Below are positions 1-6,601 of a DNA stretch of 9,662 nt, one piece after another. This stretch comes from Chloroflexota bacterium (GTDB lineage: Bacteria > Chloroflexota > Anaerolineae > UBA1429). The DNA is taken from positions 1 through 9,662 of the forward strand of contig JAAZBY010000461.1 in the NCBI GenBank assembly GCA_012513595.1, given 5' to 3'. Under the pieces are notes generated by a model that saw nothing but the letters and a program-made list of their open reading frames with translations, ran no database searches and was not told the origin of the DNA. Each line of letters opens with the position of its first letter. Positions within the stretch are counted from its first letter, which is position 1. Both the position numbers and the translations under genes were made by a program.

Positions 1-476
1 CCCTGGCCGACGGCCTGCCGATCTTGGCCATCTGCCGCGGGATCCAGCTGCTCAACGTGGCCGCCGGCGGGTCACTGATCCAGGACATCCCCTCGGACGT
101 GTCCGGCCCCCTGGCGCACCAGGATGCCGCGCCGGCGCCGCATCGGGCGCACGCCGTGCAGGTTGCCCCGGGCTCGCGGCTGGCCGCCATCTACAGTAAC
201 GGGCACGACGGGTATGCTCCCCTCGCGATCGACGTGAACAGCCGGCACCACCAGGCCGTCGAGCGCCTGGCCGAGGGCTTCCGCGTGACGGCACGGGCCG
301 CCGACGGCATCATCGAGGCGATCGAGCCCGCCGGCGCAGACGGCCACTTTGTGATCGGCGTCCAGTGGCACCCGGAAGATCTGGCCCCCCACGACGCGGC
401 CACCCGAGCGCTCTTTGCCGCTTACTGCGCGGCCTGTGCGGCGCAGCCCGCCATCAGGAGGTGTATCGATGCGTGA
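1..476 (+). CDS. Peptidase C26 / PuuD-like glutamine amidotransferase-fold hydrolase, 3' part
   Basis: The gene enters from the left edge (first whole codon at 3), and 157 residues are visible before the TGA at 474-476. This is the C-terminal part of a class I glutamine-amidotransferase-like domain. The nucleophile elbow AICRG puts the catalytic Cys at 33-35. VNSRHHQAV is typical of gamma-glutamyl-gamma-aminobutyrate hydrolases (PuuD family), and GVQWHPE supplies the catalytic His (codon 369-371) and Glu. The family hydrolyses gamma-glutamyl amide bonds in the cytoplasm; PuuD itself acts in putrescine breakdown. About ten extra residues (around NGHDGYAPLA) precede the VNSRHHQ motif. The gene overlaps murI by 8 nt, so the two are probably co-transcribed and translationally coupled. 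The family is well supported. The substrate is not: no putrescine gene is visible, and other C26 members act on different gamma-glutamyl compounds. The N-terminus lies outside the window. Confidence 0.88.
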   Translation, partial: LADGLPILAICRGIQLLNVAAGGSLIQDIPSDVSGPLAHQDAAPAPHRAHAVQVAPGSRLAAIYSNGHDGYAPLAIDVNSRHHQAVERLAEGFRVTARAADGIIEAIEPAGADGHFVIGVQWHPEDLAPHDAATRALFAAYCAACAAQPAIRRCIDA

Positions 477-1293
477 CCCGCTAGGACCGATCGGCGTCTT
501 CGATTCCGGCGTGGGGGGCCTGTCGGTGCTGCGGGCGCTCCTGGGGACCCTCCCCGCGGAAAGCTACTACTACCTGGCCGATTCGGCCAACTGCCCCTAC
601 GGGTCGCGCTCGGCCGAGGATATCCGCCGCCTGAGCGCCGGCATCGCCCGGCACCTCATCGTTCGGGGCGCCAAGGTCCTGGTGGTGGCCTGCAACACGG
701 CCTCGGCCGCGGCCCTGGCCAGCCTACGCGAGGCCTTCCCGCTAGTGCCGGTCATCGGCATGGTGCCGGCCGTCAAGCCCGCCGCGGAGCGCACCCGCAC
801 GGGCGTGGTCGGCGTGCTGGCCACCCCGGCCACCTTTGGCGGCCGCCTGTTCAGCGAGGTCGTCGAGCGGCACGCGCACGGGGCGCGCGTCCTCTCGCAG
901 ACCTGCCATGGCCTGGTCGAGCGGATCGAGGCGGGCGACCTCGACAGCCCCGCCACCGTCGGCCTGTTGCGCTCTTATGTCGAGCCGCTGCTCGAGGCCG
1001 GTGCCGACACCCTGGTGCTAGGGTGCACGCACTACCCGTTCGTGGTGCCGGCGCTGCGCAGCATCGTCGGCGACGGGGTAGCGCTCGTCGAGCCGAGCGA
1101 GGCGATCGCCCGGCAGACGGCCCGCGTCCTGGCGCGCGAGGGGTTGGTGGCCCCGGACGGCGCCGTGCCCACCCGCATCTACGCCACCAGCGGCCCAACG
1201 GGGCCCTTGGAAGAGTCGGTCGCCCGGCTGCTGGGCATCGCCTGCCGTGCCGTACCCCTGCGCTGGCGCAGCGGAGACCTGTTCGACGCGTAG
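469..1293 (+). CDS. murI: Glutamate racemase MurI
   Basis: A cofactor-independent racemase converting L-glutamate to D-glutamate, the substrate for MurD in cytoplasmic peptidoglycan precursor synthesis. The protein is 274 residues, a normal family length. Motifs appear in order: GVFDSGVGGLSVL (residues 9-21, with Asp12 and Ser13), NCPYG at 41-45, VVACNTASA around catalytic Cys75, and LVLGCTHYPF around catalytic Cys186. The two cysteines are the acid/base pair of the family. I chose the ATG at 469 because an AGGAGG box at 456-461 lies 7 nt upstream and the family N-terminus begins just after it. The frame stays open further upstream (to 415), but that part has no homology to the family. The start lies inside the end of the preceding C26 hydrolase gene (8-nt overlap), implying coupled translation. 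The 3' end faces the last gene of the minus-strand operon, 40 nt away. All key residues are present, so it should be active. Confidence 0.97.
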   Translation: MRDPLGPIGVFDSGVGGLSVLRALLGTLPAESYYYLADSANCPYGSRSAEDIRRLSAGIARHLIVRGAKVLVVACNTASAAALASLREAFPLVPVIGMVPAVKPAAERTRTGVVGVLATPATFGGRLFSEVVERHAHGARVLSQTCHGLVERIEAGDLDSPATVGLLRSYVEPLLEAGADTLVLGCTHYPFVVPALRSIVGDGVALVEPSEAIARQTARVLAREGLVAPDGAVPTRIYATSGPTGPLEESVARLLGIACRAVPLRWRSGDLFDA

Positions 1294-1333
1294 GCCGCGC
1301 GCGGCGGCCGGCTTGCGCCGCGCCCGCCGCCGG
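1294..1333. terminator. GC-rich inverted repeats between convergent genes, possible bidirectional terminator
   Basis: The 40-nt gap between the murI stop and the stop of the opposing DUF4129 gene is almost entirely G and C. It holds a perfect 12-nt palindrome at 1294-1305. It also holds a 7-bp stem, gcgcggc (1299-1305) with gccgcgc (1317-1323), around an 11-nt loop, and an alternative 7-bp stem 1301-1307 with 1324-1330. Neither strand has a run of T after the stem, so this is not a canonical intrinsic terminator. A strong GC hairpin between converging genes fits transcription blocking, but chance hairpins are common at this base composition. Confidence 0.3.
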
Positions 1334-2767
1334 CTACTGCCCTCCCAGCAGCGCCTCGATGCGCCGCATGGCCTGCCCCGCCTCCCGCACCAGCGCGTCG
1401 CTGGGCACCTCTGGCGAGTAGCGCGCCACCAGGTAGGCGTCCGTGAGGATGTGCAGCGCCTGGCGCTCGCCGCGCAACAGGTCCGAGACGGTCTGCTCAT
1501 AGGCCCGCGGGGTCAGGTTGGGCGGGCGGGCGTGCCCGGCATGGCTGAGGCGGGCCAGCATCTCGCGGTACAAGCGGCGAATGGCCCGACGCGCCTCTTC
1601 CGCCTCGCCCATCTGCAGGAACGCCGTGGGCGCCGGCGGCCGCCGCAGCCCACGAAGCACGCTGCGAATTTGCCCCAGGAGCAGTGCGGTCGACCAGATG
1701 AACTCGCGCTTCTCGATGGCGCCCTCGACATAGAGGGGCCGAAAGCGCCGCAGCGCCAGGTAGGAAAGGAACGCTAGCATTCCCAGCAGCATCCCCCAGA
1801 AGAACACCCTGGCGGCCTGGTCGCTCGCCCCCGAGCGGGCCGCCGCCTGGCCCACGGCCTCAGCACCCCGGCTAAAGAGTAGCCTCAGTATAATGAGTAG
1901 GGCACCCAGGGTCCGCTCGATGATCCGCTTCAGAATCTCCAGCAGGCCGCCAAACACCTCAAAGGCCAGGTAACCTGCGGCCAAGAGGAAAAGCTCCAGG
2001 CCCTTCTCGGCAACCTGGCCCACGGGGCGCAGGGCCCGCAGCAGCTCGTGGGTCATGTCTGAGGCGATGGCCTGCCCCACGCCCCAACCCAGCGCCAGAA
2101 TGCCGGCCATCACCGAGCCGAGCGCGGTGACCCAGTAGCGGCTCAGCCCGGGGCCTCGCCCGCGGAAGCGCTCCCAGGAGAGCATCTCGTACACGGCCAG
2201 CAGCGCCAGAGACACGAGCGCCGAGAGGATGAACCCGGCCGTAGCCCCCCAGACGTTCAGGCCGCGGCGCTCCCAGGAGGCCGGCTCGACTGCCAGCATC
2301 AGCAGCCCCAGAACCGTCATGCCCACCACAAAGCCGACAAAGAGCTCGCGGTAGTCGTGCCAGACGGCCGTCAGGCCGCGCCACCAGATGCCGCCCGCCG
2401 CCAGCACCACCACCAGCACCGCCGGGAACCCCTCGCTGATGTCCGCCTGGCTTGCCGCCAGGCTCGCCCACCAGGCGGCCGGGTGGGCCAGGTCCAGCCG
2501 AAAGGCATAGGCGACGCTGCCGCCCACCGCCAGCAACCCGGCGCACGTGCCCAGCACGGGGCTTCGCCGGCGCGCCAGCAGGTTGGCAGAGCCCAGCAGA
2601 CCGAGCACCAGCCAGGCGGGGAAGCGCGCCCCTTGGGGGGCCACGACGTCGGAATGGAGCAGAAGGCGAATCAGGGGGGTCAGCCAGGCAACCCGCATGA
2701 GGGCGGAGGCCAGCGGGATGACGCCAGCCTCCAGCCAGGGCCACTTGTGAAGCCGTAGCGCGCGCAC
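1334..2767 (-). CDS. Multi-pass membrane protein with C-terminal DUF4129 domain (paralog 2)
   Basis: A 477-residue membrane protein of unknown function, last gene of the minus-strand operon. Roughly nine hydrophobic segments fill residues 12-340 (about 12-35, 50-65, 73-90, 113-128, 143-160, 173-195, 211-235, 255-300, 320-340). A soluble tail follows with a DUF4129 core, AIRRLYREMLARL then RPPNLTPRAYE, at about 395-425. The frame stays open to a GTG at 2785, but I prefer the GTG at 2767. A GGAGGAGG box lies 5 nt upstream of it. From that start Trp9, Trp11, Leu12 and Glu13 align without gaps with the same residues of the neighbouring paralog. Shared blocks include SALMRVAW, FPAWLVL, FRLD(L/V)AH, WHDYxELFxGFV (from 136), AIRRLYRxML and AYLVARY. 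DUF4129 often sits at the C-terminus of transglutaminase-like membrane proteins beside moxR and DUF58, but I see no transglutaminase Cys-His-Asp core here. An envelope role is inferred only from context. Confidence 0.85.
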   Translation of the reverse strand: MRALRLHKWPWLEAGVIPLASALMRVAWLTPLIRLLLHSDVVAPQGARFPAWLVLGLLGSANLLARRRSPVLGTCAGLLAVGGSVAYAFRLDLAHPAAWWASLAASQADISEGFPAVLVVVLAAGGIWWRGLTAVWHDYRELFVGFVVGMTVLGLLMLAVEPASWERRGLNVWGATAGFILSALVSLALLAVYEMLSWERFRGRGPGLSRYWVTALGSVMAGILALGWGVGQAIASDMTHELLRALRPVGQVAEKGLELFLLAAGYLAFEVFGGLLEILKRIIERTLGALLIILRLLFSRGAEAVGQAAARSGASDQAARVFFWGMLLGMLAFLSYLALRRFRPLYVEGAIEKREFIWSTALLLGQIRSVLRGLRRPPAPTAFLQMGEAEEARRAIRRLYREMLARLSHAGHARPPNLTPRAYEQTVSDLLRGERQALHILTDAYLVARYSPEVPSDALVREAGQAMRRIEALLGGQ

Positions 2768-2772
2768 GGAGA

Positions 2773-2780
2773 CCTCCTCC
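2773..2780 (-). promoter_or_regulatory. Strong ribosome binding site deciding the GTG start of DUF4129 paralog 2
   Basis: Read on the minus strand this is GGAGGAGG, 5 nt before the GTG at 2767. The upstream alternative GTG at 2785 would place this box inside the coding sequence, with nothing comparable in front of it. Together with the gap-free N-terminal alignment to the paralog, it argues for the shorter protein. Confidence 0.7.
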
Positions 2781-2785
2781 AACAC

Positions 2786-2809
2786 GGCCCGCCGGCGCGG
2801 GTGCGGGCC
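2786..2809 (-). other. Intergenic GC hairpin between the two DUF4129 genes
   Basis: A 7-bp all-GC stem pairs ggcccgc (2786-2792) with gcgggcc (2803-2809) around a 10-nt loop. In the transcript it sits just after the stop codon of paralog 1 and just before the GGAGGAGG box of paralog 2. It has no following U run, so it is not an intrinsic terminator. It could tune translation of paralog 2 or protect the upstream message. It could equally be chance in sequence this GC-rich. Confidence 0.35.
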
Positions 2810-2810
2810 C

Positions 2811-4262
2811 TCAGCCGCCCAGGTGTGAGGAAATACTCTCCCAGGCCTTGCCGGCCTCGTCCACCTGTGCGGCCGTAGGCGGATCGGGGGCGTACCGGGC
2901 CACCAGGTAGGCCTCCGTGAGGGTGCGCAGGGCGGGGCCCTCGCTGGGAAGCAGGTCGCCCAGGCTGCGGGAGTAGGCGTAGGGCGTCACCTGCGGGGGC
3001 CGGCCGCGCCCCAGGGCGCTCAGCCGCTCGAGCATCTGCCGATAGAGGCGCCGGATGGCCACCCGGGGGTCCTCCCCGCTGACCTGCAGAAAGGGCGCCA
3101 CGGCAGGCTTACGCCGCAACCCGGCCAGCAGATCGCGCAGCTGCTGTGCCAGCAGGTCCCTGGAGAGCACCGACTCGCGCTGTTCCGTCACCGCGGTACG
3201 CGTGCGCCGCGCGCGCCGGCGGTAGGCCCTGTAGAGCAGCACCGCCACCCCCACTACCAGCAGGGTGACGACGAGGATGCGAATGGCCATCACCAGCGCC
3301 GGCGGCAGCCCGGCCGTCTTGGCCGGCTCGGGCATTTGCATCTCCTCCTCGAGCCGCTCGGCCACCCGCTTGGTGGCCTCCTGCCAGTTGGCCGCCACTC
3401 GCGACTGGATCAGGTCGATGAGCGGCCCCAGCGCCCAGAAAAAGACGTAGGCAATGGCCAGGATGACGTACATGATCCCCGTCTTGAGGATCTCCCACAC
3501 CGGGCGTACCAGGCGCAGGATCTCCTTTACCGAATCGGGCGAAAGGACCTGGGCAACCAGCCAGCCCGTCAGCATCACGGCCAGCACCATCGAGCCGACC
3601 ACGACGACCCACTGCCGGCTGAGCGGCGGGACGCGCTCATCCTTCAGGCGTTCCACGGCCAGCGTCTGGTGGGCACTGATCATAGCCAGGGAAAGCAGCG
3701 CTGAGAAGACAAAGGCGATCAGCGAGCCCCAGATGCTGAGCCCGTTGGAGAGCCAGGCCGCCGGGCTGGGAACCAGGAGCAGGAACCCCAGCACCAGCAC
3801 ACCGGTGACAAAGCCGCGGAACAGCTCGCCATAGTCATGCCAGGCCACGGTCATCCCGCGGCGCCAGATGAGGGCCGTGGCGATCACCACCAGGAGCGTT
3901 GCCGGGAAGGCGGTGCTGAAATCGGTCAGGTTCGCAAAGATGCGCATCAGCCAGCGCCCCAGATGGGCGACGTCCAGCCGAAACAGATACCCTACCACCA
4001 CCAGCACGGCGGCCATCCCGGCTCCGGCCATGATAGCAGGCCCGTCGGGGCGCTCCTGCACCAGGCCGTCAAGGGCGCTGGCCGCCAGCAGGAGCACCAG
4101 GACGAGCCAGGCCGGGTAGTGCACGCCCCTCGGCATAACGAACAGGTTGTTCAGGCAAAAGTGCAGGAGAGGCGTGACCCAGGCCACACGCATGAGCGCC
4201 GAGACCAGCGGGATCAGGCCGGACTCAAGCCACCGCCAACGCCTCAAGTCGATGCCAGGCAT
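2811..4262 (-). CDS. Multi-pass membrane protein with C-terminal DUF4129 domain (paralog 1)
   Basis: A 483-residue membrane protein and tandem paralog of the next gene downstream. Hydrophobic segments lie near residues 12-32, 50-66, 78-93, 118-133, 148-165, 176-198, 217-239, 261-285 and 321-344. An Arg-rich stretch (YRAYRRRARRTR, 344-355) then suggests a cytoplasmic side for the tail. The tail carries the DUF4129 core, AIRRLYRQMLERL and RPPQVTPYAY, at about 402-430. Unlike its paralog it has a charged, probably helical stretch at 287-313 (with AERLEEEMQM) between the last two membrane segments. WHDYGELFRGFV begins at 141. The ATG at 4262 follows a GGGGGG tract and lies within the DUF58 coding end, giving a 38-nt overlap in different frames and implying coupled translation. 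Alignment with the paralog from residue 1 supports this start. Function is unknown; no transglutaminase catalytic triad is visible. Confidence 0.86.
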   Translation of the reverse strand: MPGIDLRRWRWLESGLIPLVSALMRVAWVTPLLHFCLNNLFVMPRGVHYPAWLVLVLLLAASALDGLVQERPDGPAIMAGAGMAAVLVVVGYLFRLDVAHLGRWLMRIFANLTDFSTAFPATLLVVIATALIWRRGMTVAWHDYGELFRGFVTGVLVLGFLLLVPSPAAWLSNGLSIWGSLIAFVFSALLSLAMISAHQTLAVERLKDERVPPLSRQWVVVVGSMVLAVMLTGWLVAQVLSPDSVKEILRLVRPVWEILKTGIMYVILAIAYVFFWALGPLIDLIQSRVAANWQEATKRVAERLEEEMQMPEPAKTAGLPPALVMAIRILVVTLLVVGVAVLLYRAYRRRARRTRTAVTEQRESVLSRDLLAQQLRDLLAGLRRKPAVAPFLQVSGEDPRVAIRRLYRQMLERLSALGRGRPPQVTPYAYSRSLGDLLPSEGPALRTLTEAYLVARYAPDPPTAAQVDEAGKAWESISSHLGG

Positions 4263-5439
4263 CGGTTCCCCCCAGATAGTAGCTGTTCAGCAGCTCGGGT
4301 ACGGCGGGCTCCTCATCTCCCACGGTGAGGAGCAACACGCGGTGCCCAGTCTGTTCCAGCGAAAGCAGCGCCTCGTACAGCCCGGGGGTGGGGACGGCCG
4401 TCACCGCCACCACGGTGCTGCCGAAGGGCAGGCTGGCCTGAATGCTGTAGAGCATCTCTTCAAAGGGCAGGCCGCGGAACGGCTCCAGCGAGGCCAGCAT
4501 CGTCAGGAGTTGGGTAGCCTGTTGCGGGTGCCGGCCCGGCCTGATGTGTACCCAGGTCTCGCCCCCTTCGCCCAGGCCGTTGGCCGCCAGGCCCACCATA
4601 TACCGCTCGCCCAGGGCGTGGACGGCCACCGAGGCCGCCGTACTGATGACGTACTCGAGATACTCGGGCACGTACTCGTAAGCGCGGGCCCGGGTGCGCA
4701 CGTCGACGGCCAGCGTCACCGAGAGCGTGTCGGACGGGTCGAACACCTTGCTCTGCAGGCTGCCGGTGCGCGCGGTGGCCTTCCAGTGGATGAAGCGGGG
4801 ATTGTCACCCGGGGTGTACTCGCGCACGGTGGAGAAGCGCAGGGGATCCTCGACGACCTTGCGCCGCGCCCCCCACTCACCCATAGGCCGCCCGGCGGGC
4901 AGGCCGAGTTCGTGCACCGGCACCACCTTCGGGTAGACCGTCAGCCGCTCGACGCCCACATCGTCACGGAACTGCCGGCGAAAGCCGAACACGTCCCCCG
5001 AGCTCAGCTGCGCCGGGCCGAACTGAAACACCCCGCGACGCGGCCCCTGCACCCGGTGGATCCGCCGCAACCGCTCGTACCAGCGTAGCGCCACCATGGT
5101 CAGCAAGAACTCCTGCTGGCCGGTGGCGCCGGCCTGGATCGCTTCCGTGAGGAGGTTCACCCCCCGCGGGTAGCGGTCGCGCACCAGCAGCCAGGCCAGG
5201 GGCAGCGGCTTGGCGTTGGTGAACTCGAGCGTCAGAGTAGTCTCTTCGCCGAAGGAGATCTGCGCGTCACCCAGCACGCGGCGGTAGGTGACGTTGCTCA
5301 GGCTGTAGCGCGCCCATAGTTCGGAGGCCAGCGTGGCCAGGAGCAGGATGAACGAAAAGACCGCCAGCGCCCCGCGCCGAAAGATCAGCGCCAGGATCAG
5401 GAGGATGACGAGAACCGACCACCACGGCGGGCGGTTCAT
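4225..5439 (-). CDS. DUF58 domain protein with N-terminal membrane anchor
   Basis: A 404-residue protein. Two hydrophobic segments (about 7-20 and 24-39) anchor the N-terminus. A beta-rich region follows (about 45-170, including TLEFTNAKPLPLAW), then the DUF58 signature at 205-232: VREYTPGDNPRFIHWKATAR with a following GSLQSKVF. The rest has a von Willebrand A-like pattern, with LAVDV at 243-247 in the first-strand position. DUF58 proteins usually accompany MoxR ATPases and are thought to be their partners in assembling or activating membrane or envelope proteins, but no biochemical role is established for most. The ATG at 5437-5439 overlaps the moxR stop in an ATGA arrangement. The 3' end overlaps the first DUF4129 gene by 38 nt, so the three genes are tightly linked. 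Length and motifs are typical and nothing looks broken. Confidence 0.93.
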   Translation of the reverse strand: MNRPPWWSVLVILLILALIFRRGALAVFSFILLLATLASELWARYSLSNVTYRRVLGDAQISFGEETTLTLEFTNAKPLPLAWLLVRDRYPRGVNLLTEAIQAGATGQQEFLLTMVALRWYERLRRIHRVQGPRRGVFQFGPAQLSSGDVFGFRRQFRDDVGVERLTVYPKVVPVHELGLPAGRPMGEWGARRKVVEDPLRFSTVREYTPGDNPRFIHWKATARTGSLQSKVFDPSDTLSVTLAVDVRTRARAYEYVPEYLEYVISTAASVAVHALGERYMVGLAANGLGEGGETWVHIRPGRHPQQATQLLTMLASLEPFRGLPFEEMLYSIQASLPFGSTVVAVTAVPTPGLYEALLSLEQTGHRVLLLTVGDEEPAVPELLNSYYLGGTDAWHRLEALAVA

Positions 5440-6413
5440 GCGGGCGCTCCCTGGGCCCAGTTCTCCTCCACGGGCACCGGCACCCGCTCCAGCACGGCGT
5501 TCAGCACGCCCTCGACCGATTCGCCGCGCAGCCGCATCTTGGCCCCTGGGATCAGGCGGTGCGCCAACACCGGCACCACCATCCGCTGGACGTCGTCCGG
5601 CAGGACGTAGGTGCGCCCCTCGAGGGCTGCCAGGGCTTGGGCGGTCTGGTAAAGCGCCAGGGAACCCCGCGGGCTGGCCCCCAGGGCCAGGTCCTCGGTC
5701 TGGCGCGTGGCCCGCACCAGATCCACGATGTACTCCTCGACCACTTCGTGCACGTACACCTCGCGGCAGATGCGCGTCAACGCGCGGGTCTCCCCGGCGT
5801 CCACTACCGGCTGCAGAGACTCGAGCGGATCATCGAGGCGGAAGCGGCGCAGGATGGCGCGCTCCTCATCCGATTCGGGGTAGCCCACCTTGAGCCGCAG
5901 GAGAAAGCGGTCCAGCTGCGCCTCGGGCAGGGGGAAGGTGCCCTCCAGCTCGATCGGGTTCTGCGTCGCCATGACCAGGAAGGGGCGCGCCAGCGGGCGG
6001 GTCTGCCCGTCGACGGTCACCTGGCGCTCTTGCATGGCCTCCAGGAGGGCGCTCTGCGTGCGCGGGCCGGCGCGGTTGATCTCGTCGGCCAGCACGATCT
6101 GGGCAAAGAGGGGCCCGGGGCGGAACTCGAACTGCCGAGAGTCCTGATTGTAGACCGACACACCGGTGATATCCGAGGGGAGCAGGTCGGGCGTGAACTG
6201 GATGCGCCGGAATGAACACCCCAGCGACCGCGACATGGCCTTGGCCAGCGTCGTCTTGCCGATGCCGGGCACGTCTTCCAGGAGGATATGCCCCTCGGTA
6301 AAGAGGGCCACCAGCATCAGCTGGACCACGTCCTCCTTGCCAACGATCACCCGGCCCACCGACTCGCTGATGCGCTGACCGGCCTCTGCTACAGCGCGCA
6401 CGTCTGTCGCCAT
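5436..6413 (-). CDS. MoxR-family AAA+ ATPase
   Basis: A 325-residue cytoplasmic AAA+ ATPase, full length for the family. Walker [12 protein letters not shown] is at 47-57, Walker [10 protein letters not shown] at 106-114, sensor 1 ATQNP at 149-153 and a sensor-2-like GASPRG with Arg249. A C-terminal lid domain follows. [14 protein letters not shown] and [16 protein letters not shown] are hallmark MoxR sequences. MoxR ATPases are thought to act as chaperones that remodel or load cofactors into partner proteins, often with DUF58 or other von Willebrand A proteins encoded next door, as here. The ATG at 6411-6413 has an AGGAG box 7 nt upstream. It is the first gene of a minus-strand operon running into DUF58 (4-nt overlap) and two DUF4129 membrane proteins, and a plausible promoter lies just upstream (6446-6475). 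The target of this particular ATPase cannot be read from the sequence. Confidence 0.95.
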   Translation of the reverse strand: MATDVRAVAEAGQRISESVGRVIVGKEDVVQLMLVALFTEGHILLEDVPGIGKTTLAKAMSRSLGCSFRRIQFTPDLLPSDITGVSVYNQDSRQFEFRPGPLFAQIVLADEINRAGPRTQSALLEAMQERQVTVDGQTRPLARPFLVMATQNPIELEGTFPLPEAQLDRFLLRLKVGYPESDEERAILRRFRLDDPLESLQPVVDAGETRALTRICREVYVHEVVEEYIVDLVRATRQTEDLALGASPRGSLALYQTAQALAALEGRTYVLPDDVQRMVVPVLAHRLIPGAKMRLRGESVEGVLNAVLERVPVPVEENWAQGAPA

Positions 6414-6445
6414 ATGGCTTCTCCTGTTCGATTGTGTTATGCACT

Positions 6446-6475
6446 AGTATACGCCAGCACAAGGCCCTGCACCAA
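6446..6475 (-). promoter_or_regulatory. Putative sigma70-type promoter of the moxR operon
   Basis: On the minus strand a -10 hexamer TATACT (6451-6446) lies 18 bp downstream of TTGGTG (6475-6470), a weak -35 match in which only TTG agrees. Transcription would begin near 6439, giving a leader of about 25 nt. This is the only strikingly AT-rich patch in the upstream region, which supports the call. The same intergenic region carries a promoter candidate for the divergent trmFO. Confidence 0.45.
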
Positions 6476-6529
6476 TCAGTTTGCCCAGCCCTCCCGCCCA
6501 GTCGGGGCCTCGCCCGCGCGGCCGGCGCT

Positions 6530-6558
6530 TTGCTGCTCGCCCGGCATCATGCTATCAT
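6530..6558 (+). promoter_or_regulatory. Putative extended -10 promoter of trmFO
   Basis: TTGCTG (6530-6535) and TATCAT (6553-6558) are separated by 17 bp. The -10 is preceded by TGC (6550-6552), an extended -10 element that could offset the weak -35. Transcription would begin near 6565, about 37 nt before the trmFO start. It lies in the 188-nt divergent region shared with moxR. Confidence 0.5.
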
Positions 6559-6601
6559 CCGTTGGGGCGCTTTGCACAGAGTCAGGGAGCATGAAGCGAC
6601 A

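Noticed and set aside
1959..2744. Second minus-strand frame of 261 codons inside DUF4129 paralog 2
   Set aside because: It is a frame-shifted shadow of the membrane protein, rich in Gly/Ala/Arg and without a domain.
4147..5088. Plus-strand open frame of 313 codons opposite the DUF58 and DUF4129 genes
   Set aside because: It lies antisense to genes with clear family motifs, has low-complexity His/Arg/Gln/Gly-rich translation and no recognisable domain. Long antisense frames are expected at this GC content.
6434..6601. A 56-residue N-terminal extension of TrmFO
   Set aside because: It has no ribosome binding site, no family resemblance, and runs through the promoter candidate; the Rossmann motif starts just after the ATG at 6602.
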